64,000 nt of DNA from Rhizobium sp. BK602 (GCF_014195095.1 NZ_JACIBC010000004.1:434001-498000), one strand, 5' to 3'; positions 10,311 through 18,637 are shown, counted from the stretch's first letter. A program made the numbers and translations. The notes: generated by a model not told the origin, from the sequence alone.

Positions 10311-10940
10311 TCATTGCTTGCTGGAGAGCTGGCCGGGCAAATTGGCGATGAAACGGTCGAATAGCTCAACGTCATAGCGCCTTTCAAATGGTCCTGCGCC
10401 CGGCTCGAAGGCTGGAAGCGGCGTCGGCAGGCTCGATTGAACCCGCTCCGGAAGGAGCGTCGCAAGCGTCTCGTACCAGGCATGCAACGAAGGCTGCAAT
10501 CGGACGTGCAGGTCGAAATTCATCCGGCTTTTGGCCTGATCCTGTTCCCTCTGAAGCCGGGCACTGTGCGGATCGATTTTCTTCACGAGATAGAGGTCCG
10601 CGAAGCCCAAAGCCTGTTTGCCGAAGGCCGCACGGGTGACCTCCATCTGATGCCGCCAGTGGTTCTCCGGCGCTTCACCGATCCGCCATAGCGACCAGAT
10701 ATAGTGTAGTTTCAACGGGTCGGTATCGCAGATGGCCACTCCTTTGCTCTCTTCTTGCGCCAGGGCTTCAGACCAGCGCCCGATATTCCAATCGGTCCAG
10801 AGCTGGGCAGCTTTCCTGGCATCGCGGTTTCTGTCGGGCCGGATTTGCGGATAGGTTTCAGGCACGAGAAGGTCGAGGGCATGCTCTCGGTACCAGCTTG
10901 TTTTTCCGGCAGCGCTGATCCCTTCGACGATGACGATCAT
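10311..10940 (-). CDS. P-loop ATP-binding protein translationally coupled to repC
   Basis: A 209-residue cytoplasmic protein with an N-terminal Walker A, VEGISAAGKTSWY (about residues 4-16), immediately after the first strand as in small nucleotide or nucleoside kinases. A basic lid-like segment (KKIDPHSARLQREQDQAKSR) and a tryptophan-rich middle (LWTDWNIGRWSEAL) follow. No specific kinase subfamily is recognised. Its ATG overlaps the repC stop by 4 bases, so it is the fourth gene of the repABC transcript, and its dose should track replication-initiator expression. It could be a plasmid-maintenance or nucleotide-supply function or a phosphotransferase-type toxin; the sequence does not settle this. 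Confidence 0.75.
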   Translation of the reverse strand: MIVIVEGISAAGKTSWYREHALDLLVPETYPQIRPDRNRDARKAAQLWTDWNIGRWSEALAQEESKGVAICDTDPLKLHYIWSLWRIGEAPENHWRHQMEVTRAAFGKQALGFADLYLVKKIDPHSARLQREQDQAKSRMNFDLHVRLQPSLHAWYETLATLLPERVQSSLPTPLPAFEPGAGPFERRYDVELFDRFIANLPGQLSSKQ

Positions 10941-12154
10941 GATGTTTCCCTCGCCTCAGCGCTATTGGCCCGCATCTGCGCCATGAGCATCGGTCCAAGC
11001 GAGAAGGTCCCTCGCCTCGCCCTCACCGTCAGATTGCGCAGATAGCCGCCAGGGGAGTTGATGCGCCCTGCCCTCTCGAGCAGGCAAGCTATGACTGTTG
11101 CGGTATTTTGCATTCCGAGCGTATCGCAGGCGTCCCGATAGGCGCTGGGAGTAACCCCAAGCATTGTTCGCACGACAACAGCCGCCGCCATCAGGTCTCG
11201 CCAGCTGGTGATCGTACCGGCTGGACCGTAGTTGGCGATTTCCGGGCATGCCTGGAGAACTGCGGCTAGGGGATAGGTTTTCAATGCTTGCGGCTGATGA
11301 TCCGGCTTGGCGATATCGAGGCTGTGATCCTCAGGCGGCGCGGCTGGATCGTCGTGTTCATATTCTTTTTGGGATTCGGTATTTGAATTCTGTATATGCC
11401 GTTCATTTTGAACATCATTGCCGACTGATTTTTCGGAAATCAGCTGTTTTTCCAGCAAGTTGACGATATCCTGACGCAGCAGTTCCATCTTCTCTGTAAT
11501 CGAGGCGATATCGTGCATGCTCGGGCTTCGAGGCAGAGCGGCGACCAGCGTGTGATAATGGGCATCGAGTGTCTGCCAATCACCGGAAGCGCCTTCCTCG
11601 ATGGCAGCGGTAATGAGCTTGCGGACGTCGCGGCGGCAGATCGAGAGCCGCTCTTTCAGCAGGCGGAGATGTTTTCGGTCAGCGACGATCTGTTGGGCCA
11701 GCCCTGCCAGTTCGTCGGCACGGGCCAGCAACGGCGCGAGATTGAAGCCATAGGCGTCCTCGATCGCGCCGGCATCGTCCTTGCGGGCAAACCGCTTGCC
11801 GTTGGGGCTGTCCTTGCGCAGGATCAGGCCGGCCTCGACCAGCGCCGCCAGATGCCGCCGCAAGGTCGTTCCGGTGATACCATGGGCACGGACACTCAGC
11901 TGAGTGTTGGATGGGAAGACCACAAGGCTGGCATCCTCGTTGAGCTCCTTGTCCGGATAGAAGGACAGAAGCGCATTGAGAACCGCAAGCGCGCGATCCG
12001 AGATGTTCAGCAGGGTCCGCGCTTCGCAGACATCGCGAAACACCTTCCATTTATCGATGCTCTTGCCCTTGATGGCGCTTGCCTTGATCTGATTTCTCAT
12101 CAAGGCAAACGACATCGACCGCCGCCCGAAGGGCGTCGTGACATGCGTCTCCAT
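10937..12154 (-). CDS. repC: Replication initiator RepC
   Basis: Initiator of repABC replicons. The N-terminus VTTPFGRRSMSFALMRNQ is family-typical. It is followed by a winged-helix region (FPSNTQLSVRAHGITGTTLR, about residues 80-110) and, after a variable polar linker (about 245-290), the C-terminal domain with SWRDLMAAAVVVRTMLGVTP and SPGGYLRNLTVRARRGTFSL. The 405 residues match the family. In this family the origin lies inside repC itself; here the linker-coding stretch around 11330-11460 is visibly AT-richer and is the likely oriV. It is separated from repB by a 164-base gap holding a candidate antisense RNA. Confidence 0.96.
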   Translation of the reverse strand: METHVTTPFGRRSMSFALMRNQIKASAIKGKSIDKWKVFRDVCEARTLLNISDRALAVLNALLSFYPDKELNEDASLVVFPSNTQLSVRAHGITGTTLRRHLAALVEAGLILRKDSPNGKRFARKDDAGAIEDAYGFNLAPLLARADELAGLAQQIVADRKHLRLLKERLSICRRDVRKLITAAIEEGASGDWQTLDAHYHTLVAALPRSPSMHDIASITEKMELLRQDIVNLLEKQLISEKSVGNDVQNERHIQNSNTESQKEYEHDDPAAPPEDHSLDIAKPDHQPQALKTYPLAAVLQACPEIANYGPAGTITSWRDLMAAAVVVRTMLGVTPSAYRDACDTLGMQNTATVIACLLERAGRINSPGGYLRNLTVRARRGTFSLGPMLMAQMRANSAEARETS

Positions 12155-12249
12155 TTTCTTTCACCTTTCTTCAGGCAAAAGAAAGCCGCTCACCAAAAAC
12201 GGTGCCAAAGACTCTTGACTATGATTCGCGGAAGTGAGATTCTCTGTCT

Positions 12250-12305
12250 GCTAAAACGTGAGAAGGGCTTCTGCGATGGTTTCCGTCCAGGGGCCTTTTT
12301 CTTTT
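12250..12305 (+). ncRNA. Candidate counter-transcribed RNA (incompatibility RNA) antisense to the repB-repC leader
   Basis: repABC replicons normally encode a short antisense RNA between repB and repC that represses repC. Here the 164-base gap carries on the + strand TTGACT (12215-12220), 17 bases, then GATTCT (12238-12243), a plausible promoter. The sequence TTCGCGGAAGTGAGA resembles the conserved block I associate with this region in other rhizobial replicons. Downstream are an AGAAG/CTTCT stem (12261-12271) and a pyrimidine run (GGCCTTTTTCTTTT, 12293-12306) that could end the RNA. The ends given are estimates; promoter and terminator are both imperfect. Confidence 0.45.
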
Positions 12306-12318
12306 GCTGCTCAGTCTC

Positions 12319-13341
12319 CTACTTGGTTTTGATCGTCTGTACCGCCTCTTGAGATTCGCCGAGGTAGTCCTCGTGCAATCTCTCCATGCGGCGCAGCAGG
12401 TAATTCACGAAGTCGTCCGGGACGGCTTTCGTGAAGGTAAGCTTGGTTCCCGCCTTGGCGTAGTTCACGACGGCCAGGGTCATTCCCTTGGACACGACCT
12501 CCTGAGCACGCTCCACAGGCTTGGGGGAAATGATTTCCGTCTTCGAAACAGCGCTCAGAACGGCGGCGAACCGCTCGTCGCTGGAGGCGGATAGCGGGGT
12601 TGTTTCTTCAAGCACCTGCTCGGCCGTCTTCTGGGCATTGCCATTGGCACTCCAGCGCTCGGCCAGCTGCGCCCAACGGCGGCGGCCGGTCTCGGGAGCG
12701 GCGCCAATGCCCTCCAGAATGGCCTTGGGGAAAACCTTGGCGATCTGCAGCATCTCGGAAACATGCGATTTGCCGGTCGCCAGAGACGCGCAGATCACAT
12801 CACGCTTGAAGCCCGCCTCTTCTTGGCTGAGTGCGAAGACGCATTTCTCGATGAAGGACAGGTCGTCGCGATTGGCGTTTTCCTCGCCCTGGATGACGAT
12901 GGCCTGTTCGTCGGTGAGATCGCGGACGATGGCACGGAACTTGACGCCGAGCAGCTTTGCGGCGGCTAGGCGGCGACGCCCGAAGACAATTTGAAACTTG
13001 CCGGCCGCGCCTGCCATGGGGCGGACAAGACCCGGTGTCGTCTGTCCATGCTCGCGCATGGACTGGACGAGATCCTGCAGCCTGTCGGTATCATAGGCAC
13101 TATCGAAACGGTCGCGGATATGCGACGGCAGGACGGCGTCGACGTCGAGCTCGATAATATGATCGGCACCCTGAAGCAGCTTGTCGGCAAGCTCACCGCG
13201 CTCCTGCAGCTGCCGAACGCCGGCAGCGACCTTAAGAAGATGCGGCGAGGGCGAGGCCGGCGGCGTAGCGACCGGTGCTGCCTCCTGGCCGAGGCCGACC
13301 AGGACGTTGGCGAACATGCCTTTGGAATCTTTCCTGCTCAT
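12319..13341 (-). CDS. repB: Plasmid partitioning protein RepB (ParB family)
   Basis: ParB-type centromere-binding protein. The ParB/Srx nuclease-like domain sits near residues 55-150 (VLPSHIRDRFDS, MREHGQTTPGLVRPM, FGRRRLAAAKLLGVKFRAIV, GEENANRDDLSFIEKC) and is followed by a helix-turn-helix that should bind the parS sites at 14.7 kb. Start chosen at 13341 (MSRKDSKG), which overlaps the repA stop by 4 bases and has GGGGA upstream; an ATG 12 bases earlier is possible. Length from this start is 340 residues. Confidence 0.94.
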   Translation of the reverse strand: MSRKDSKGMFANVLVGLGQEAAPVATPPASPSPHLLKVAAGVRQLQERGELADKLLQGADHIIELDVDAVLPSHIRDRFDSAYDTDRLQDLVQSMREHGQTTPGLVRPMAGAAGKFQIVFGRRRLAAAKLLGVKFRAIVRDLTDEQAIVIQGEENANRDDLSFIEKCVFALSQEEAGFKRDVICASLATGKSHVSEMLQIAKVFPKAILEGIGAAPETGRRRWAQLAERWSANGNAQKTAEQVLEETTPLSASSDERFAAVLSAVSKTEIISPKPVERAQEVVSKGMTLAVVNYAKAGTKLTFTKAVPDDFVNYLLRRMERLHEDYLGESQEAVQTIKTK

Positions 13342-14513
13342 TCGCGTCCCCATGCTCTCCAGAGAAGTTCTTCGATTTCGGCATTCGCCGCGTTGATCGA
13401 TTCAATTGCCCGGTCATAGGTCTTCGGGGCGGAGAATCTCGACCGCTGCACCTCGTAAAGGCTCTGTTTCCACGTCAAGGCATCGGCAACCGCGGTCGAT
13501 TTGATGACGGAATTCAACAGCAGGTCCTCACCGAAGACCTGGCGCATCAACGCCGTCATATTGGCCTGCGGATGATCGTTCGGTTCGAACTTGGTGATCA
13601 GGAACTTGGCGAAGTCCCACTGCGCCGAGGTGCCGACCTGTTCGAGGATCTGCATGTAGGAGCCGGCCAGTTCCAGGAATTTCGCCGTCGAATCGACGTC
13701 GAGCATATGGGCCGGAACCGGAATCAGGACGCCGGTGGCGGCCGTCAGCGACGACAGTGTCAGGAAGTTCAGCGACGGGGCCGAATCCATCAGAATGACG
13801 TCATAGCGATCCGCGACCTGCTCCAACGCCTGCGATACGCGCAGCAGGAAGCCGGTCCCGCCGGACTTGCGCATTTCAAGCGCAACCGCCGTCTCGAACT
13901 CGGTCAGCTCCAATCCGGCGCAGATGACATCGAAGCCGGCAATATGGGTCTGATGAATGATCTGTTCGGTCGGGATCGGGTCTTCGAAACGAATGGCGGA
14001 GAAAAGCGTATCGCCGTTGCGATAGTCGAAATCGGGTAGGCTACCGTGAAGGCTGGTCAAGGACGCCTGCGGGTCGAGATCGACGGCCAGCACGCGATAG
14101 CCTCTGAGCGCCAGGTAATGGCCGAGATGGATCGTGGTGGAGGTCTTGCTGGACCCGCCCTTGAAATTGGTGACGGCGATGATCTGGCATTCTTCATTGC
14201 CGATCCTGCGCGGGCTCATCCACTTCTTGCGGCCGTTCTGCGCGAGGTGGATGCGCAGCTCGTGGATCTGTTCCAGCGTATAGAGGCGCCGGCCATTGGC
14301 GACCTCTGGAGCCGGCCCCTGCTCTTTCAGCGAAACCTGGCGAATATAGGCCTCGGTCACGTTGAGGAGCGCGGCGACCTCGGAAGAGGTGAACTTGCGC
14401 ATAGTGCGGCGCGCGCTCGGTGGAAATTGTGCAAGGCTGAGATTGCCCAGGGCCATATCCAGCTTGGCGGAAAATGTCTGCATGAAGGCGAGACTGCTCA
14501 GATGTCGCGTCAC
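13338..14513 (-). CDS. repA: Plasmid partitioning ATPase RepA (ParA family)
   Basis: Deviant-Walker ATPase that segregates the replicon with RepB and autorepresses the operon. An N-terminal winged helix (SSEVAALLNVTEAYIRQVSL, around residues 43-62) precedes the ParA core: deviant Walker A FKGGSSKTSTTIHLGHYL (near 120), LAVDLDPQASLT, and the Walker B-like VILMDSAPSLNFLTLSSL. At 391 residues it matches the family. The start codon is GTG at 14513 with GGGAG seven bases upstream; an ATG at 14483 is less likely given the conserved N-terminus. Confidence 0.95.
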   Translation of the reverse strand: MTRHLSSLAFMQTFSAKLDMALGNLSLAQFPPSARRTMRKFTSSEVAALLNVTEAYIRQVSLKEQGPAPEVANGRRLYTLEQIHELRIHLAQNGRKKWMSPRRIGNEECQIIAVTNFKGGSSKTSTTIHLGHYLALRGYRVLAVDLDPQASLTSLHGSLPDFDYRNGDTLFSAIRFEDPIPTEQIIHQTHIAGFDVICAGLELTEFETAVALEMRKSGGTGFLLRVSQALEQVADRYDVILMDSAPSLNFLTLSSLTAATGVLIPVPAHMLDVDSTAKFLELAGSYMQILEQVGTSAQWDFAKFLITKFEPNDHPQANMTALMRQVFGEDLLLNSVIKSTAVADALTWKQSLYEVQRSRFSAPKTYDRAIESINAANAEIEELLWRAWGRE

Positions 14514-14595
14514 GGTTTGCTCCCAATTTTGGTCACGGTACTAAGCGCCTCTACTGTAAACGTATCATGATGGGTCTCGTATTTACGCATATAGA

Positions 14596-14606
14596 CGGTA
14601 TTACCG
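14596..14606. promoter_or_regulatory. Candidate RepA operator in the repABC promoter
   Basis: CGGTATTACCG is a perfect 11-bp palindrome about 85 bases upstream of the repA start, within an AT-rich stretch expected to hold the operon promoter. RepA-type proteins autorepress from such sites; the assignment here rests on position and symmetry only. A related CGGTA occurs nearer the gene at 14535. Confidence 0.4.
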
Positions 14607-14671
14607 ACATTTAGCGTAGATAACAGGTACTCCGATTCTCCGATTCGGTGCAACAGGGGTCTGTTAGCCGG

Positions 14672-14687
14672 GTTCCCCGCGGGGAAC
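14672..14687. other. parS partition site 1
   Basis: GTTCCCCGCGGGGAAC, a perfect 16-bp palindrome fitting the rhizobial repABC centromere consensus GTT-N2-C-N-GC-N-G-N2-AAC. It lies 159 bases upstream of repA and is the expected binding site for RepB. Confidence 0.93.
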
Positions 14688-14725
14688 TGTCGATTTCCGG
14701 CGTTGATTTCGTCTCGAAGAGAATG

Positions 14726-14741
14726 GTTCCCCGCGGGGAAC
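14726..14741. other. parS partition site 2
   Basis: A second copy of the identical 16-bp palindrome, 54 bases start-to-start from the first. Two tandem centromere sites upstream of repA would nucleate a RepB-DNA complex. Confidence 0.93.
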
Positions 14742-15011
14742 TCGGTGCGAAAAAAAGGCCATGTCGAGATCGGTGCGACTCACGTCGCTATCGGTTTCGA
14801 TCTTCCGATTGACGCGCGGGTGATGCAAGGGCGTTAAACCGGAAGAGTTCTGTCGATCGCAGTCTCTCCCGTTTCGCATGATGTACTTTATTCATCTTAC
14901 GCTGATCGTGTTGCACGGTTTCCGGTTGGCTCCGACAAGTGCCCCGCTCATCCCGGTCGGCTTTCACCGGCAGCGACCCCGTCAATGCCTCTGGCATCCA
15001 TGCTGCCGGTT
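14742..15011. other. Gene-free spacer between the parS sites and the alpha/beta hydrolase promoter
   Basis: No gene or clear repeat recognised in about 270 bases. The open frames on the reverse strand here lack ribosome-binding sites and family resemblance. Confidence 0.5.
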
Positions 15012-15088
15012 TGTAGCGTAATGTATCCGCACGGCCGAATGTTACATCTCCATTCAAGCCGATACGCATGAGGACACACGCCGGATAC
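15012..15088 (+). promoter_or_regulatory. Composite promoter element shared with the dipZ-like gene
   Basis: Three boxes occur in order: TGTAGCG (15012-15018), GTTACATCTCC (15041-15051) and GGACACACGCCGGATAC (15072-15088). Near-identical boxes recur in the same order upstream of the thiol-disulfide gene (18571-18637). The two-component genes lie between the two promoters, so this is a candidate binding region for that response regulator. Confidence 0.55.
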
Positions 15089-15134
15089 AAGGCGGGGTTC
15101 TTATCAGGGTAACGTCGCGCTCTTGGAGAGATCA

Positions 15135-16187
15135 ATGTCTGAGGAAGTCAATCATCATCGTCGCCGGTTTTTCGGTCTTGCAGCCGCCGCCGTCGCTGCC
15201 GCTCAATTGGGCCTGCCGAGTTCCGTCATGGCACAGTCGAGCGCCGGGGCCTCGGTCGGCCAGCCGGCGGGCGGGCCGAAGGCCGATGCGTCCTTCGCCG
15301 CGCTGAAGCAGATCGACGCCGGCTTGCTGAATGTTGGATATGCCGAGGCCGGCCCCGCCGATGGCGCTCCGGTCATCCTCCTGCATGGCTGGCCCTATGA
15401 CATTCACAGCTTCGTCGATGTCGCGCCTCTGCTGGCGTCGCAAGGTTACCGCGTGATCGTACCTTATCTGCGCGGCTATGGCACGACCCGTTTTCTGTCC
15501 CAGGAAACCGTTCGTAATGGCCAGCAGGCGGTGGTGGCGGTCGACATCCTCGCGCTGATGGACGCGCTGAAGATCGAGAAGGCGATCATCGGCGGTTTCG
15601 ATTGGGGCGCGCGCACCGCCAATATTCTTGCCGCTCTTTGGCCGGCGCGATGCAAGGCGCTTGTCTCCGTCAGCGGTTATCTCATCGGCAGTCAGGAGGG
15701 CAATAGAATGCTGCTGCCGCCGAAGGCCGAGCTGCAATGGTGGTATCAGTATTACTTCGCCACCGAGCGCGGTCAGGCAGGCTACGACAAATACCGGCGC
15801 GACTTCGCCCGATTGATCTGGCAGCTTGCCTCGCCGAAATGGAATTTCGACGACGCGGTCTTCGACCGCAGCGCGGCATCCTTCGATAATCCCGATCATG
15901 TCGGCATCGTCATCGACAATTATCGCTGGCGTCTGGGGCTTTCAAAGGGCGAGCGGCAATATGACGAGCTGGAGGCTCGGCTGGCGAAGGCACCGGTGAT
16001 AGCCGTGCCGACGATCACCCTGGAAGGTGACGCCAATGGCGCGCCGCATCTCGATCCCGCAGCCTATCGCAATAAATTCTCCGGCAAGTATGCGCATCGC
16101 ACCGTCGACGGCGGCATCGGTCACAATCTGCCGCAGGAAGCGCCGGAAGCATTCGCGCAGGCGATTGTCGATGCGGATCGCCTTTGA
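15135..16187 (+). CDS. Tat-exported alpha/beta hydrolase (epoxide hydrolase-like)
   Basis: A 350-residue alpha/beta-hydrolase-fold enzyme predicted to be exported folded: the N-terminus has HHRRRFFGLAAAAVAAAQL, a twin-arginine signal, then a VMAQS cleavage region. The oxyanion-hole motif is VILLHGWPYD. The nucleophile elbow GGFDWGAR uses Asp156, as in epoxide hydrolases and haloalkane dehalogenases, not the Ser of esterases. The catalytic His is in GGIGHNLPQEAPE (His330). The start at 15135 has GGAGAG at good spacing. It is followed by the two-component genes in the same direction and may belong to their regulon. The substrate is unknown. Confidence 0.87.
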   Translation: MSEEVNHHRRRFFGLAAAAVAAAQLGLPSSVMAQSSAGASVGQPAGGPKADASFAALKQIDAGLLNVGYAEAGPADGAPVILLHGWPYDIHSFVDVAPLLASQGYRVIVPYLRGYGTTRFLSQETVRNGQQAVVAVDILALMDALKIEKAIIGGFDWGARTANILAALWPARCKALVSVSGYLIGSQEGNRMLLPPKAELQWWYQYYFATERGQAGYDKYRRDFARLIWQLASPKWNFDDAVFDRSAASFDNPDHVGIVIDNYRWRLGLSKGERQYDELEARLAKAPVIAVPTITLEGDANGAPHLDPAAYRNKFSGKYAHRTVDGGIGHNLPQEAPEAFAQAIVDADRL

Positions 16188-16284
16188 TCCATCTAACAAG
16201 GTGAAGAGGGGCTGCGTTGGTAGCTTTTGCGTCAACGGCGTCCGGTTCAGGTTCATCCGGCTCCGCTGGCGCTCGAGATGGTTT

Positions 16285-16308
16285 GTATCGTAATTATTAT
16301 TGCGATAC
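16285..16308. promoter_or_regulatory. Imperfect inverted repeat upstream of the response regulator
   Basis: GTATCGTAAT and ATTGCGATAC form 10-bp arms with one mismatch around TATT, in an AT-rich patch 110 bases before the response-regulator start. A second, closer repeat is TTGAAAT/ATTTCAA (16377-16383 and 16393-16399). Either could be an autoregulatory operator. Confidence 0.4.
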
Positions 16309-16416
16309 TAAAAACGAGATTGGTCGCTGACAAGCGTACCGGCAAGATTCCGCTTGCCGTGGATGCTAATATCATCTTGAAATGATAATATAATTTCAAT
16401 CCTGGGGGAGGCGACG

Positions 16417-17157
16417 ATGGATCATATCGACCATATTCTCATTGTAGATGACGATCGGGAAATCCGCGAGCTTCTGTCAAACTATCTCACGAAAAACGGC
16501 TTGCGTGTCAGCATCGCGGCGGATGGCCGGCATATGCGTGCGTTTCTGGAAGCCAATGCCGTCGATCTCATCGTCCTCGATGTGATGATGCCCGGAGACG
16601 ACGGTCTCGTGCTTTGCCGCGAGCTGCGTGCCGGCAAGCACAAGGCAACACCCATCCTCATGCTGACGGCGCGCAGCGACGAGACGGACCGCATCGTCGG
16701 CCTGGAAATGGGAGCCGACGACTATCTCGCCAAACCCTTCGCCGCGCGCGAGCTGCTGGCGCGCATCAAGGCGGTTCTGCGCCGCACCCGCATGCTCCCG
16801 CCGAACCTTCAAGTCACCGAGGTCGGTCAGCTCCTGTCTTTCGGCGACTGGCAACTCGATACGATCGGCCGGAACCTGCTGGACCGGGAGGGAACGGCGA
16901 TCGCGCTTAGCGGTGCGGAATACCGTCTTCTGCGCGTCTTCATCGATCACCCGCAGCGCGTCCTCAATCGTGATCAGCTTTTGAACCTCACCCAGGGGCG
17001 AGACGCCGAGCTTTTCGACCGTTCCATCGATCTGCTGGTCAGCAGGCTTCGACAGCGCCTGCGCGACGATGCCCGCGAACCCGCCTATATCAAGACGGTG
17101 CGCAGCGAGGGCTATGTCTTTGCCGTACCGGTCGAAATTTCCGAGTTGCGCCGATGA
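16417..17157 (+). CDS. OmpR-family response regulator
   Basis: A 246-residue transcription factor. The receiver domain has the acidic cluster Asp11-Asp13, phospho-acceptor Asp55 in LIVLDVMMPGDDG and the lysine in DDYLAKPF. The winged-helix effector shows LSGAEYRLLRVFIDHPQRVL, FDRSIDLLVSRLRQRL and VRSEGYVFAVPVE. It starts after GGGGGAGGCGACG, an excellent ribosome-binding site, and overlaps the kinase gene by 4 bases. Two flanking promoters with shared boxes (15012-15088, 18571-18637) are its likely targets by position. Family resemblance is to OmpR/RstA-type regulators. Confidence 0.93.
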   Translation: MDHIDHILIVDDDREIRELLSNYLTKNGLRVSIAADGRHMRAFLEANAVDLIVLDVMMPGDDGLVLCRELRAGKHKATPILMLTARSDETDRIVGLEMGADDYLAKPFAARELLARIKAVLRRTRMLPPNLQVTEVGQLLSFGDWQLDTIGRNLLDREGTAIALSGAEYRLLRVFIDHPQRVLNRDQLLNLTQGRDAELFDRSIDLLVSRLRQRLRDDAREPAYIKTVRSEGYVFAVPVEISELRR

Positions 17158-18476
17158 GCGATGCCGCGCCATCCAGGCGATTTCCGGTTTGGCCGCGTAC
17201 CTTGGGATCGAGGCTGTTCGTGATCCTGCTCGCCGGCCTCATGCTGGCGCAGGGGCTTACCTTCGCCGCTCAGTTTCTGGAGCGCTACATCGCGGCGAGG
17301 AGCGTCATGCTCAACACGCTCGAAAACGATGTGGCGACCTCGATCGCCGTTCTCGACCGGTTGCCGGCGGCAGAGCGCGGCGCCTGGCTGGATCGGCTGG
17401 ACCGCGGAACCTATCGCTTCGTGCTCGGCCCCGGTCTTCCGGGCACGGATGCGATGAGCGCGCGGGCCACGGAGATCGCCGCGAAGATACGAGCGGCCGT
17501 CGGCGAGCGTTTTCCCCTGAAATTTCAATCCATTCCGGGTGATGGCAAACGTCTCCAGGCGCATCTGACCCTGAGCGACGGCAATGCGCTGACCATCGAT
17601 GTCAATCCCGCGCCGATCATGCCGCTCGCGACATGGCTGCCCTTCGTTCTTGTGGCGCAGCTGGGCTTGCTCGTCCTTTGCACCTGGTTCGTCGTTCGCC
17701 AGGCGATCCGCCCGCTCGTGCATCTCGCAAATGCCGCCGATGCGCTCGATCCGAACCGGAAGAGCCCGCGTCTGACCGAGGAGGGACCGAGCGAGGTTGC
17801 CCACGCCGCCCGTGCCTTCAACGCGATGCGGGACCGGATCGCGCATTATCTCGAGGAACGGGTGCAGATCCTGGCGGCGATCTCCCATGATCTTCAGACG
17901 CCGATCACCCGCATGAAGCTTCGCGCCGAAATGGCCGACGATACGCCCGAAAAGGAAAAGCTGGTTCAGGATCTCGGTGAAATCGAGCGGCTGGTGCATG
18001 AGGGCGTGGCCTATGCCCGCAGCGCTCACGGAAATACGGAAAAGCCCTCCCGCATCGATATCGCCTCCTTCGTCGAAAGCCTCGTCTATGACTATCAGGA
18101 TACGGGCAAGGCGGTGATGATGGCCGGCACGATCGAAGGCGCCATCGTAACCCGACCGCATGCGCTGCGCCGGGTTCTGACGAACCTCATCGACAATGCG
18201 CTGAAATTCGCCGGCACGGCGGAAATAATCCTGCACAAGGAGGATGACGGCGCCATCCTTATCAAGGTGCAGGATCGCGGCCCGGGAATTCCCGAAGACC
18301 AGCTGGAGGCGGTGATGCAGCCCTTTTTCCGGCTGGAACAATCGCGTGGCCGCGGGACGGGCGGCACGGGGCTCGGATTGGCGATTGCAGCTCAGCTGGT
18401 CCTTGCGATCGGTGGCTCGCTTCGCTTGCGCAACCGCGCTGGCGGCGGATTGTCGGCGGAAATCTCCATCCACTGA
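17154..18476 (+). CDS. EnvZ-type sensor histidine kinase
   Basis: A 440-residue inner-membrane kinase with two membrane spans (about residues 18-40 and 155-180) enclosing a roughly 115-residue periplasmic sensor. It continues with a HAMP linker (IRPLVHLANAADAL), the phosphoacceptor His245 in ISHDLQTPITRMKLRAEM, and a HATPase core (NLIDNALKFAG, DRGPGIPEDQL, GTGLGLAIAAQLV). Its start overlaps the response-regulator stop (ATGA). The periplasmic sensor placed beside an exported hydrolase and a periplasm-facing thiol protein suggests that it monitors the envelope (inference). Confidence 0.92.
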   Translation: MSDAAPSRRFPVWPRTLGSRLFVILLAGLMLAQGLTFAAQFLERYIAARSVMLNTLENDVATSIAVLDRLPAAERGAWLDRLDRGTYRFVLGPGLPGTDAMSARATEIAAKIRAAVGERFPLKFQSIPGDGKRLQAHLTLSDGNALTIDVNPAPIMPLATWLPFVLVAQLGLLVLCTWFVVRQAIRPLVHLANAADALDPNRKSPRLTEEGPSEVAHAARAFNAMRDRIAHYLEERVQILAAISHDLQTPITRMKLRAEMADDTPEKEKLVQDLGEIERLVHEGVAYARSAHGNTEKPSRIDIASFVESLVYDYQDTGKAVMMAGTIEGAIVTRPHALRRVLTNLIDNALKFAGTAEIILHKEDDGAILIKVQDRGPGIPEDQLEAVMQPFFRLEQSRGRGTGGTGLGLAIAAQLVLAIGGSLRLRNRAGGGLSAEISIH

Positions 18477-18570
18477 TAGGCGAAAATATCTCTATCGCAT
18501 TGTTTTTACACAATTTTATGCGAAGGCTGGCTGCGACCTTCCTGGAATTTCTTTGGCATCCGTAACCGGA

Positions 18571-18637
18571 TGTAGCGCTCTCGCTGCTTGCTGACACTTC
18601 GTTACATTTCCGTCCGATCGGGACACATGCGGGATAC
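18571..18637 (+). promoter_or_regulatory. Composite promoter element upstream of the dipZ-like gene
   Basis: TGTAGCG (18571-18577), GTTACATTTCC (18601-18611) and GGACACATGCGGGATAC (18621-18637) match the boxes upstream of the exported hydrolase at 7/7, 10/11 and 15/17 positions. The first two boxes are 30 bases apart here and 29 there. The third is 11 bases, about one helical turn, closer here. Confidence 0.55.

Noticed and set aside
14631..14648. Direct repeat CTCCGATT near the repA promoter as possible iterons
   Set aside because: Only two short adjacent copies; repABC origins lie in repC and do not use such iterons.
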